NCBI GenBank assembly: GCA_016800925.1
Contig: JABCPU010000032.1
Span: 62,001 to 126,000 of the forward strand
DNA length: 64,000 bases
Reading direction: 5' to 3'
Source of the DNA: Suillus spraguei
Taxonomy: Eukaryota > Basidiomycota > Agaricomycetes > Boletales > Suillaceae
Below are positions 10,194-19,389 of this stretch, one piece after another. Position 1 is the stretch's first letter. The number at the start of each line of letters is the position of its first letter. The position numbers were made by a program, and so were the translations under genes. The notes below the pieces were generated by a model. That model worked only from the letters and a program-made list of their open reading frames with translations. It did not search any database and was not told the DNA's origin.

Positions 10194-11030
10194 ATGACGA
10201 CCAAAGAATTTGAATATAAAATTGGTCAACCAACCGGTTTTGATGGAGATCACGACAATTCTCACAAATTTATCCAGTCATGCAATCTATGCTTCAACAT
10301 CAATGAAAAGCTTTACACCACCGACAAACAGAAGATCATTTTCATAACATCCTTCATGACTGAAAAGAATGCTAAATCCTGGAAAGAGCAATTCCTTGAC
10401 CATGCTCAATCAACCGACACCTCTGGACAAAAAGTTGGTTACGGGACAATGGTGGATTTTATGAAAAGCTTCAAAGAAGCCTTCGACCCAGTGGATACCA
10501 AGGGAACCGCACTTACAAAACTCAGGGACCTCAAACAAGGAAGTGGAGATCTTCATACCTACATCACTGACTTTGAGGCACTTGCAGCCAAGGCTCATAT
10601 CACCGATGATGCAACAAAGATCCAATTCTTCCAAGACGGCCTGAATTGGGGCATCCTTACAAAGCTTTTCGCGCTAGGGGATGTCTCAGAAGTATTCCAA
10701 GACGTTGTGTTGCAATGTGTTTCCATTGACAATTCCCATCATTGTCTTCAAGCCATGAGGACACGTCATGCTCCACAACAGAAGAAGAAGAACTATGGAA
10801 ATGCATGTTACACACCTAATCGTGATTCCAACGCAATGGTCATAGATCGAATCTCCGACACGGAGAGATCTGAATGCATGAAGAAGGGACAATGCTTCGG
10901 ATGCAAGAAAACAGGACACCGTATTCATAACTGTCCTGACAGAAAGAAGAAGACCCCGCTCCAACAAACCGAAGTCAAAGAAGAAGAAGAAGGAGAAGAA
11001 ACTGTGAGACAGATCGTCGAGGATTTTTGA
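10194..11030 (+). CDS. Gag (capsid + zinc knuckle), element 1
   Basis: An intact 278-aa frame. The first 180 residues are an alpha-helical capsid-like region typical of retrotransposon Gag (for example KIIFITSFMTEKNAKSWKEQ and FMKSFKEAFDPVD). Near residue 235 there is one CCHC zinc knuckle, CFGCKKTGHRIHNC (C-x2-C-x4-H-x4-C). The tail is a Lys/Glu-rich stretch. Gag packages element RNA into virus-like particles in the cytoplasm. The ATG follows the LTR by 128 bp and is the first in frame. The frame ends at GAT-TTT-TGA and overlaps the protease frame, which lies at -1. The run of five T at the stop may allow frameshifting. The gag of element 2 at 17808 is a homologue. Confidence 0.93.
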   Translation: MTTKEFEYKIGQPTGFDGDHDNSHKFIQSCNLCFNINEKLYTTDKQKIIFITSFMTEKNAKSWKEQFLDHAQSTDTSGQKVGYGTMVDFMKSFKEAFDPVDTKGTALTKLRDLKQGSGDLHTYITDFEALAAKAHITDDATKIQFFQDGLNWGILTKLFALGDVSEVFQDVVLQCVSIDNSHHCLQAMRTRHAPQQKKKNYGNACYTPNRDSNAMVIDRISDTERSECMKKGQCFGCKKTGHRIHNCPDRKKKTPLQQTEVKEEEEGEETVRQIVEDF

Positions 11031-11470
11031 CTTGGAGAAACAAAGATTCAACATATGTTTCTCCCAATGTATTACTAAGACTTGTACGCACTGTAGGTGA
11101 AAGAAAAGAACTTCGTATCCCTATCACTCTTCACTTGCGTACTCGTTTGAAATCCATCGACACCACCGCTGTTATTGATTCGGGCGCAGCCGGAACATTT
11201 ATTTCCGAAGAGTTTGTGAAACTCCATCAAATCACACAACAAAAACTCAAAACACCATTTCAAGTTACTATGGCAGATGGAACTCTTATCAAAGGAGGAC
11301 CAATCACACACTACTGTCTCCTAGTGGTCAAAATCGATGAACGAACCATGTATGGGAAATTCAATATCACCAAACTAGGAAGAAGAGATCAAATTCTTCT
11401 GGGAATTCCATGGTTACGCGCCATGAACCCAAGTATAGACTGGGCCGCTGAAACACTCATCCTCCCTTGA
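11027..11470 (+). CDS. retropepsin (protease domain of Pol), element 1
   Basis: An aspartic protease domain in the -1 frame relative to gag, with no ATG of its own at the junction; it would normally be made by frameshifting. The active-site motif is VIDSGAAGTFIS (catalytic D-S-G) at about residue 50. The second conserved block is ILLGIPWLRAMNPSIDW near the end. As a dimer it would cut the Gag-Pol polyprotein in the particle. The frame stops at TGA (11468-11470), but the same frame continues open afterwards, so this stop is probably a mutation within a once continuous pol. Confidence 0.88.
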   Translation: MTWRNKDSTYVSPNVLLRLVRTVGERKELRIPITLHLRTRLKSIDTTAVIDSGAAGTFISEEFVKLHQITQQKLKTPFQVTMADGTLIKGGPITHYCLLVVKIDERTMYGKFNITKLGRRDQILLGIPWLRAMNPSIDWAAETLILP

Positions 11471-12240
11471 ACAACGAAATCAGATGGAATTGAAATTGAT
11501 CTGGATAGCGATCGGAAGAAGAACAGATTACCCCCGGTTTTTCATTGCCATTCTAAAAAATGGCAACACTCCCAACTTCCGAGATCCCTCAGTAACCCTC
11601 CTATTCCTGAAGATCTTGAACCAGAAGTACGGATGCCACGTACTACAGACCCCATTCCCCAAGTACAACTGCCGCAAGCAGTATCACCAATTCCCCGCGC
11701 AGAGAAGCGCAAGAACGAATCTGAATCCGAATATCAGACCAGACAAGAACCCATTGAGCAACGACCAATAGAAGAACAGAAGTATGGGAAAAGAAAAGCA
11801 GAAGACGAGATTCCCGGACGAGATACAAATGTGCTGAAGCTATCCAAATTCTATGTCCCTCTGAAAACTCTTCACCATAATCTTTCAGCTTCAATTGAAG
11901 AAATCCCCGACGAAGAAGAATCTGTGCCCTCGTTGATCCCAACAGAGGATGATGACCAATTCAACACTATGCAAGATATCTGGCACGCACCAGAAGTGCG
12001 AGAAATTTCCTCTTACGAACTTGGAGATGGAGAGTTCCTTGTGGAGTATGACACCGATGGAATCAGCATGAGAATCATTGAAGAAGTGTCCATGGACACA
12101 CCCCTCACACATGATGGAACTTCCTGACTCGAACAACTCCCTAACTATTCCACAATCTCCCTTCCTCCCCCGAAATACAGTAACAAAGCTCAGGAATTTG
12201 CCACGGATGAGAAGGAGAAGAAAAAGAAATCTTTTGAAGA
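11471..12240 (+). pseudogene. Pol linker between protease and RT, element 1
   Basis: The protease frame continues as a hydrophilic linker with about 165 residues open at 11633-12127. It is rich in Glu, Lys and Arg, with KYGKRKAEDEIPGRD and an acidic EEIPDEEESVPS stretch. It stops at TGA 12125-12127 and again continues in the same frame into FEELVPEYLHNFADVFAKDG, the conserved lead into Gypsy RT. The linker has no catalytic motif. Two isolated stops in an otherwise maintained frame indicate recent inactivation. Confidence 0.7.
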
Positions 12241-12241
12241 A

Positions 12242-13240
12242 TTGGTCCCGGAATATTTGCACAATTTTGCAGACGTCTTTGCTAAAGACGGACTAAAAAA
12301 ACTACCCCCTGAAGCCCTGGTATTGATCATCGGATCGATACTAAACCCGGTTTTATTCCTTGTACATCTAAGGTTTACCCGCTATCGGAAAAAGAACGCG
12401 CTGCCATCAAAACATTTATCGATGAAAATGTTGCAAAATGTTTCATCTCAGAATCAAAGTCACCCCAAGCCAGTGGCTTCTTCTTTGTGGGAAAGAAGAG
12501 TGGAGAATTGCGCCCCTGTCAAGATTATCACTACATCAATGATTGGACAGTCAAAAACACTTATCCACTCCCACTTCCTATCTCCCTTGTTGCACGACTT
12601 CATAACGCACAGTTCTTCACGAAAATGGATATTCGGTCTGGTTATAATAATATTCGCATCCATCCTGACGATCGATGGAAGGTGGCATTTACCATGGAAT
12701 TCGGTCTCTTTGAACCGAACGTCATGTTCTTTGGTCTCTGTAATTCCCCAGCAACTTTCCAAGCATACATGAATCGCACTTTCCAACAGGAAATCAAGGA
12801 AGGATGGATGGTCATCTACATGGACAATATCCTGATTTTCTCTACAACAATGGCAGAACACCGTGAATGAACCAGATGAGTTTTGATGAAAATATGAAAG
12901 GAACACTTGTTCCTGAAACTGGAAAAATGCACCTTTGATGCAAAAGAAGTGGAATACCTCGGAATGATAATTTGGCCCGGACAAGTTGCTATGGACACCG
13001 CCAAGACCAAAGGAATCGCCAAATGGCCAATTCCGAAATCTGTAAAAGACATCTGGTCATTCCTTGGTTTTTGCAACTTCTACCGCATGTTCATCTCCCA
13101 TTATTCTGATATCGCCTGACCCCTTATCGAATTAACAAGGAAAGATAAGGCCTTTAATTGGTCAGCCGAATGTTTGGACACCTTCGAAGAATTGAAACGA
13201 CGCTTCACATCCCAACCAGTACTCCATAACCCTGATCCTC
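12242..13240 (+). pseudogene. reverse transcriptase, element 1 (active site mutated)
   Basis: The RT palm and thumb are recognisable from FADVFAKDG through SGFFFVGKKSGELRPCQDY, FFTKMDIRSGYNNIRIH, FGLFEPNVMFFGLCNSPATF and MVIYMDNILIF. The connection subdomain follows (LKLEKCTFDAKEVEYLGMII, SFLGFCNFYRMFI). The catalytic YxDD box reads YMDN, so the second metal-binding aspartate is lost. A single-base frame change lies near 12318. Stops occur at 12868-12870 (TGA after HRE) and near 13117. Strand transfer and cDNA synthesis by this copy are therefore impossible. Confidence 0.9.
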
Positions 13241-13640
13241 TCAGCAATTTGCCATTGCTACCGACGCTTCGCTTGTAGCAACTGGTGGAGTTCTTCTGCA
13301 GACTGATGAGAATGGTGTCTATCACCCATGCGCATACCTCTCACAGTCTTTGAACCCTGCGGAATGCAACTATCAGATCTTTGATCAGGAACTCCTCGCC
13401 GTGATCAGGGCATTAAATGAATGGCGTCATTATCTCGAAGGAAACCCAAATCCAGTTCTAGTATTCACTGACCACAAGAATCTTCTGTACTTCAGAAGTG
13501 CACAGAAGCTTACCCGTCGCCAAGCACGTTGGCAACTGATTTTATCTATTTATGACATTGAACTGCATCACATTGCAGGTACCAAATTGGCAGTACCTGA
13601 TGCACTATCTCGCCGGCCGACTATGATTCCGGTAAAGATG
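13240..13640 (+). pseudogene. RNase H domain, element 1
   Basis: It is reached by a frame change near 13240. Motifs are [14 protein letters not shown] (first Asp), [20 protein letters not shown] (catalytic Glu), [10 protein letters not shown] (second Asp) and the end signature [14 protein letters not shown]. All RNase H catalytic residues I can place are present. A further frame change near 13617, directly after LSRRP, disconnects the integrase. Confidence 0.88.
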
Positions 13641-14700
13641 ATAACAAGGACCAGACTCTCCTCCCTGACGCTCTATTCGTTCGTCTTATTGACACCGACC
13701 TCACGGATGTGTTATCGTCCTCTGATCCTCTCGACGACCCTGTCTTCAAGACAGCATCCGACGCCCTTGATGGCATGTGCCTTCCACCTATGAAGTCAGC
13801 ACTCTCTGACTGGAAGATTGAGGAGAACGTCCTCTATTTTAAGAATCATGCCTATATTCCACCGGCCCATCGTCCCGATATCCTGACAAGGTATCATGAT
13901 CACCCTACTGCAGGACATCCGGTAGATTCAAAACCGAAGAACTCGTTGAACGCGAAGCTTGGTGGCCCGCTATGGGCTCCTATATTCGGAAATATGTTGA
14001 GGGTTGTGCCATTTGTCAGCAAATGAAAACTGATATGCATCCTGTTCAACCTCCGCTTGCCCCGATACCTTTGTCTGCGACTCGCCCCTTTTCTCAGGTC
14101 TCTGTTGATCTTATCACTGACCTCCCTGTCTCTGGTGGCTTTGACAGTATCATGGTCGTGGTAGACCATGGCCTTATGAAGGGGGTAATTATTATCCCTT
14201 GTCTGAAAACCGTCAATTCCGAAGGGATTGCTAAACTATTTTTGAAACATGTTTACCGTCAATTTGGACTCCATGACAAAGTCATCTTGGATCAAGGTCC
14301 GCAGTTCCTATTGTGCTTCTCTAAAGAGCTTGCCCGACTTCTCGACTACGTTATCGCTCCATCTACGGCTTATCACCCTCAGACTGATGGTCAAACTGAA
14401 AGGCTTAATCAAGAACTTGAAACATACCTACGCATCTATTGCCGCAACAATCCTGGAGATTGGGTAGAACACCTACCAATCGCCGAATTCGTCCACAACC
14501 ACCGAAAACACGATGCAAGGAATGCATCACCCTTCTATCTTATGATGGGATATGAACCACGCGCCATCCTTCACCTGATCCCCGATTCATCTGTCCCTGC
14601 AGCAGAAGATTGAGTACGATCCCTGCAGAAGATCTGAGAAGAAGCAATTGCCTGTCATAACATTGCAATGCAGACAATGGCCGAACGATCCCGAGGAGAT
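13640..14700 (+). pseudogene. integrase, element 1
   Basis: The N-terminal HHCC finger is seen as HDHPTAGHP and CAICQQMK, with a frame change between them near 13920. The core is intact in 13972-14613. D, D and E are carried in VSVDLITDLP, KVILDQGPQF and HPQTDGQTERLNQELE, with D-to-E spacing near 35. The expected SDRGPQF is LDQGPQF here. It ends with FYLMMGYEPRA. Two stops follow (near 14612 and 14636) before the solo LTR at 14728 cuts the remaining C-terminus. The enzyme would insert element cDNA into the chromosome. Confidence 0.92.
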
Positions 14701-14727
14701 AAGTACACTCCATGGAAGATCGGAGAT

Positions 14728-15206
14728 TGTTACAGTTGTACGTGCCCCTATTCATTTTCCTTTGTTTCCTTACTTGTATATCATGTCACATGACTCTGAC
14801 TCATATGCTCAACGCATCTGTACAACACATGCCTTCCTTATTGGGATACGCAGTTACGTTCTCACGGTTACTTGGTCTGTGCGCACATATTGGCCTATTT
14901 AAGCACAGTGTACTTGTAGTAAATTCCTTACTTTAATCTTACTGGGTTTTACCTGGAATCTCCTTCGCTTAGGCCTCCAACCTAAGTCGTCTTGAATCGT
15001 CTCTAAGTCTAAGCACTCCTTAGCCTTAGTCTCTATTCCTGCAGAACCTCTTGGACTTGTCCTTGAGGCCAGACCCTTGATCGTACTCAGAACGCGTTCC
15101 TTGTACTTTCACCTTGTCCTCCTCTGGACATTGCATTGTAAGAACTTCCCAGCAGACTGCCTGTGTCTTTTCACTGTCGCTGGTGACGCCACCTCAGTTC
15201 GTAACA
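14728..15206 (+). mobile_element. solo LTR, family A, inserted in pol; TSD GAGAT
   Basis: 479 bp from TGTTACAGTTGTACG to CAGTTCGTAACA, flanked by GAGAT at 14723-14727 and 15207-15211. It separates the integrase from the chromodomain of element 1 and postdates that element. Confidence 0.95.
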
Positions 15207-15622
15207 GAGATAAGGTTTGGCTATCTGCCGCTAATCTTAGGCTCAAACTCCCATCAAGGAAACTTGCGCCAAAGTGATATGGACCTTTCTCGATCATCGA
15301 TGTCCTATTGCCCATCACGTTCACACTTAAACTCCCTCCACAGTGGAAAATTCATCCCACGTTCCACGCTTCTGTCTTATCGTCCTATAGCGAAACGGAC
15401 GTACACAGTCCAAACTTCCCCGAACCACCACCTGATATCATCGAAGAAGAAGAAGAATACAAAGTAGAAGCAATTCTTTCCCACAAAGGAACCGGCATTC
15501 GCCAACACTATCTTGTTTCTTGGAAAGGATACCCATCGGGAGATAACGAATGGCTCCCAGAAAAGAACTTGAAGAACTCCGCTCGAATCCTGAATGCTTA
15601 TAAGAATCAACACTCTCTTTGA
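15207..15622 (+). pseudogene. integrase C-terminus with chromodomain, element 1
   Basis: Directly after the solo LTR the integrase C-terminal barrel resumes (KVWLSAANLRLKLPSRKLAP). After one stop near 15276 come PPQWKIHPTFHASVL and an acidic linker. The chromodomain is YKVEAILSHKG, YLVSWKGYP and NEWLPEKNL with aromatic cage positions Y, W and W/E. In chromoviruses this domain reads histone methyl marks and steers insertion into heterochromatin, which suits the nesting seen here. It ends at TGA 15620-15622. Confidence 0.93.
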
Positions 15623-15677
15623 TTACTCCTCAGTCAATCAAACCCCACCAGCACTTGATCAACTAACGCTACTCCAA

Positions 15678-17106
15678 ATGTCTTTCCCCACTGCATACAT
15701 CACCCCCGTCACTGTTGCCAACAATGACTCTGACTCCGATGCAGAAAACTACAGAACCCTTGCCACCGAAATCAACAACACCTCTTACATTGAAGCCGCC
15801 CTTCTATGTGAAGGACATGCTCTTGAAATTGAGAGAATCCTCACTGCAAGAGGCCCTTCCCTGCCTTACTCCTCGTCAACATCATTCGCACCGCCGCTCT
15901 CATCGAAGCTACTGCCCACGAAACCACAGAAATTACATATCATCAGCGCCTCCTACATCTACAAAAATGTATTCGTTCTTACGCTATGCTGCTGCTTCCC
16001 GGTTCTTTTAAAAGCGATGTTGAAGAAGCTATTCACATCGTGGCCAAACGCCGAGCAGGTGTTGCTTGACCTCCCTCTCTGCAGGAAGATATGCCACTTC
16101 CTATTCCAGCACCCTCTTATTCGCGCATGTATTCTAGTCTTGATGCCCTTGCTGGCTTATGTACTGCTGTCCAAGAGATCAGACAGCTCACCAACGCGGT
16201 CGTCGAAACCATCCAGCAATCAGTCACTGAAACCAGAGCAGCCAGAAACTTAGTTGAAGAAGTCATTACTGATTTACAACAAACGCAAGCCAACCTCACC
16301 GCCCCCCCGTTATAGTCACCTATGAACATCCTGTTGGGTTATATGAACCTTGCACAGAAGAACAGCGTGAGGCCGCAAAACTATTAGGAGTCCTTGTCGC
16401 TGAGCTGGTAGTGCTCGGTCCTCGACTTCGAGACCTTCATATCCACCCTCCCATGTCTATCCTGTCATCATTTGGTCCAATGGATCCTGTCTCGCCAGTC
16501 TTAGTAAAAGACTTCGGCATAACCTCTCCTTCTTCTTCTGACGAACTTCTTGTGGTTGCTGAACAAGGGACCACTCCTGACCTCCCAACATCCGCGTACA
16601 CGCTCACCAGTAAGCAACAGGCGCAACTCAGACGAGACAACACCTTCGCCTTAAAATGCATGACACGACAGAAAGGGAAGAAGTGTGCTAGATCCGCCAG
16701 CCCCAAACCCATTATCTCACCGTCACCATTACGTATGTCTACCTCTAACACTGACGAAAACATGAAATGCCGATTCTGTGGCATCATCGGACATCGGCAA
16801 AAGAATTGCCTCGACTATCAGTGCCAAATTTGTCTGCGACACGCCCCTACCCATCTATCTATCTACTGCCCTCAGTGTCTTGGAGATCCCCCGTTTACGC
16901 TTACTTGGAAGGATGATGGATTTTATGATGCACTCCGAAGGTGGGAGCAGTATCTTATTAATCGTCGATGAAGAAAGGCAGGTCAACGAGCTAGAACCAT
17001 AGCAGAAGAAGAAGCAGCTTATATGCTGGGGGGGAGTGCTGCTGACGAGGACATTGCTAACTATGACGACTATGATCCCATCTATGACACCAATAGCAAT
17101 ATATGA
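15678..17106 (+). pseudogene. extra 3' ORF with zinc knuckle, element 1
   Basis: A third coding region lies between pol and the 3' LTR, about 430 codons over three frames. It starts MSFPTAYITPVTVANNDSDS. It then shifts frame near 15860 into a helical stretch (TETRAARNLVEEVITDL) and again at a C7 run near 16305 into YEPCTEEQREAAKLLG. It ends with a CCHC knuckle CRFCGIIGHRQKNC followed by a second cysteine group CQICLRH...YCPQC. A TGA at 16969-16971 precedes a further in-frame tail MLGGSAADEDIANYDDYD ending at 17106. The stop context (CGA then TGA) fits CGA-to-TGA decay. Function is unknown. It is neither an envelope nor a second copy of the gag frame; a nucleic-acid-binding accessory role is inference. 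Confidence 0.75.
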
Positions 17107-17127
17107 AAGTCGGTGACTTTCTATGTA

Positions 17128-17139
17128 ATAAGGGGGTAA
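17128..17139 (+). promoter_or_regulatory. polypurine tract, element 1
   Basis: AATAAGGGGGTAA lies immediately 5' of the 3' LTR start (TGTTAC at 17140). This is the position of the plus-strand primer. Confidence 0.75.
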
Positions 17140-17616
17140 TGTTACAATTGTACATACCCCTATTCATTTTCTCTTTGTCTCCCTTACTTGTATATCATGT
17201 CACATGACTCTGACTCATATGCTCAATGCATCTGTACTATAGTTGCCTTCCTTGTTTGGATACGCACTTACATTCTCACATCTCTCTCGGTCCGTGTGCA
17301 CATATTGGTCTATTTAAGCACGCTGTACTATGCTTGTATACCTTACTTTAATCTTACTGGGTTTTACCTGGAACATCCTTCGCTTAGGTCTCCAACCTAA
17401 GTCGTCCTTGAATCGTCTCTAAGTCTAAGCACTCCTTAGTCTTAGTCTCTATTCTCATAGAACCTCTTAGACTTGTCTTTGAGGCCAAACCCTTGATCGT
17501 ACTCGGAATGCGTTCCTTGTACTTTCACCTTGTCCTCTTCTGGACATTGTAGAACTTCCCAGCAGACCGACTGTGTCTTTTCACTGTCACTGGTGACGCC
17601 ACCCCAGTTCGTAACA
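17140..17616 (+). repeat. 3' LTR of element 1
   Basis: 477 bp, TGTTACAATTGTACA to CAGTTCGTAACA, followed by TSD TAGAA. Compared with the 5' copy it shows TCG-to-TTG type changes, for example at its bases 8-15. Confidence 0.95.
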
Positions 17617-17683
17617 TAGAACTTCCCAGCAGACTGTCTGTGTCTTCTCACTGTCGCTGCTGATGCCACCCCAGTTCATAACA
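17617..17683 (+). mobile_element. 5' LTR of Gypsy element 2, second part
   Basis: This is the last 62-67 bp of the LTR broken at 9588. It resumes at the duplicated TAGAA and ends CAGTTCATAACA. Element 2's own PBS copy follows at 17685-17695 (AAGATTAAAGT), with the same one-base spacer as in element 1. Confidence 0.9.
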
Positions 17684-17807
17684 AAAGATTAAAGTCTTAC
17701 TGAAGGCACATATCTGTGAGTGTAGATCCTAGATCTGAAATTGACGAAAAGAACCCTCACATAGTAACAACAACTTGGACTAGAGGCATTGTAGCAAAGA
17801 AGACATC

Positions 17808-18555
17808 ATGTCCACGACTATACAGAAACCCACTGAAATCAAGATCGCACACCCTCCTAACTTTAATGGTGACCGAGACAAAGCCGAGCGCTTCCTCATT
17901 GCATGCAAAGTGTATCTTGATCTGAATGACCAGACCTATATGACTGACAAGTCAAAGATCATTTTCATTACCTCATTTATGAATCACAGGAATGCTGGTA
18001 GTTGGGCACAAGGGTTCTTGAAGAGCGCCCAAGACCCCACCAACAAGAATTCCTCTGGCGTAACCATTGGATATAGAACGTGGGCTGACTTCCTTAAGGA
18101 GTTTAATGAAAACTTCGAAGCTGTTGATCTGGAAGGAACCGCCATGGCTAAGCTTCGCAAATTCAAGCAAAGCAGAGATCTCCAGACGTACATTGCAGAT
18201 TTACAAGCCCTTTCCAGACAGGCAGATGTCACCGATGATTCCTCCCAGAAGCAGTTCTTCATCAATGGACTAAACCAAGGCCTTCTCACCAGCCTCTTCA
18301 AAACTGGCATTGCTCTTACATCGTTTAACCAAACCATGAAGCTTTGTGTTACACTCGATAACAACTACACCCAGCTGAAAAGCATTACCTCCTGTCGCCC
18401 ACAACAAAAGAAGAATAACTTTGGAAGTCATCAATACATAAGCTCCAAAGATAAGGACACTAGGGAGGTAGATTGCATCTCAGATATGGAATGATCTGAA
18501 TGTATGAAAAAAGGGCAATGCTTTGGATGTTGCAAAACAGCACATCATGTAGGAA
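17808..18555 (+). pseudogene. Gag of Gypsy element 2, truncated
   Basis: 228 codons are open from ATG 17808 (MSTTIQKPTEIKIAHPPNFN). The frame is homologous throughout to element 1 Gag, with shared words KIIFITSFM, DLEGTAMAKLRKFKQ and ITDD/VTDDSSQKQFF. It stops at TGA 18492-18494 just before the zinc knuckle. The knuckle is still readable beyond the stop as SECMKKGQCFGCCKTAHH, with a changed second cysteine context. Homology ends near 18555, where unrelated host-like sequence begins. Pol and the 3' LTR of element 2 are absent from the window. Confidence 0.9.
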
Positions 18556-18574
18556 GGACCAGCATTGAGAGAAG

Positions 18575-18700
18575 AGAGAGGTGACTTACAGCACCGAGGG
18601 CAGTGCTTTTGGTATAGGAACTCTCATAGGTGATAGGGTCCTGGTAGTACTCTGTGCGGTCACCATTACGGGCGATGACAAGAACACCAAGAACGTCAGT
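18575..18700 (-). pseudogene. histidine-phosphatase-like exon fragment
   Basis: On the minus strand I read VLGVLVIARNGDRTEYYQDPITYE and then KSTALGAV, followed at once by a consensus 5' splice site GTAAGT (18589 downwards). The string resembles the N-terminal catalytic block of the histidine acid phosphatase/phosphoglycerate-mutase superfamily. The usual RHGxR is RNGDR here, which may be a family variant. Only this one exon is recognisable. It abuts the truncated gag of element 2 and lies head to head with the SEC23 fragment. Confidence 0.5.
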
Positions 18701-19389
18701 GTTCGGAAAGCACTAGGAGAGCGCAGCATGGGAGCTTCACAATAAAGGGCCTGCAGCAAAATGAGCCATAATGATGCTGCAACATATATATCAAAGGTAC
18801 AGAAATCACACATACATCCAAACAACGCCGTCGAAGAACGCCAAATAATGCAAGATCTCTTGGAGTACTGAGAGGAGGTAGGAAGATGATCAGGAAGAGA
18901 ACCATGATAGACAGCCGAAAATGTACGGTTCCAATGGTAGATGTTTGATTCGACATTTGTTGCAAATAAGAACCTTGATCTCGGGATTCGCTGATCAATG
19001 ATAGTTGTCAAGGTCAAGCGTTGTCAAGTTGCAGCCAAACAATGATGTAGGCCACCAAATTTGGATCGCTAACTAACTCAACCCCAACTATTCAGACCTG
19101 TCATTTGTTACTTTTGCAAAGTGGCGCATTGGACATTGCTTTGTGTTCTCTGCTTAAAGCTACTCAGACCTTTGGGCGTCCTGATCTCAGGCGGCTTGCT
19201 AAACAAAGGCTGACCTTGGCTTGGCAAGTCCCACAGTAGCTATATTAAGTGGCAATTCAGAGCATGCGCCAGACACGTGGAACCAGCACTAATGGTGGAT
19301 TGCCAGGGGCAATCATCAATCACACTACCAGTCTACTGGCACCACTCAATTGTTTTCCTCTGGCTGTGTTTTGCCAAACTACTACTACT
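18701..19389. other. stretch without a recognisable gene
   Basis: About 690 bp between the phosphatase exon and the SEC23 fragment. It holds short frames only. Some of it may be degraded 5' SEC23 sequence (zinc-finger side), but I cannot align it with confidence. Confidence 0.3.

Larger units (their letters stand above)
9589..17616 (+). mobile_element. full-length Ty3/Gypsy chromovirus, element 1 (inactive)
   Basis: This 8,028-bp element has 477-bp LTRs at 9589-10065 and 17140-17616 and a perfect 5-bp target duplication TAGAA (9584-9588 and 17617-17621). Order: LTR, PBS, gag, protease, RT, RNase H, integrase, chromodomain, extra 3' ORF, PPT, LTR. It inserted into the 5' LTR of a second element of its own family and was itself hit by a solo LTR at 14728. 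Pol carries several frame breaks and stops and a mutated RT active site. The two LTRs differ at about 18 positions by hand count (about 96% identical), many of them CpG to TpG/CpA changes. Confidence 0.95.

Noticed and set aside
15594..16253. Transmembrane protein in the element 1 3' ORF (LTLCCCFPVLLK stretch)
   Set aside because: The hydrophobic segment appears only in the shifted frame after 15860. The frame that continues the protein is helical and polar.
18586..19017. A 143-aa minus ORF as a gene in its own right
   Set aside because: The frame with phosphatase similarity is a different one and ends at a splice donor; the long ORF is its shadow.
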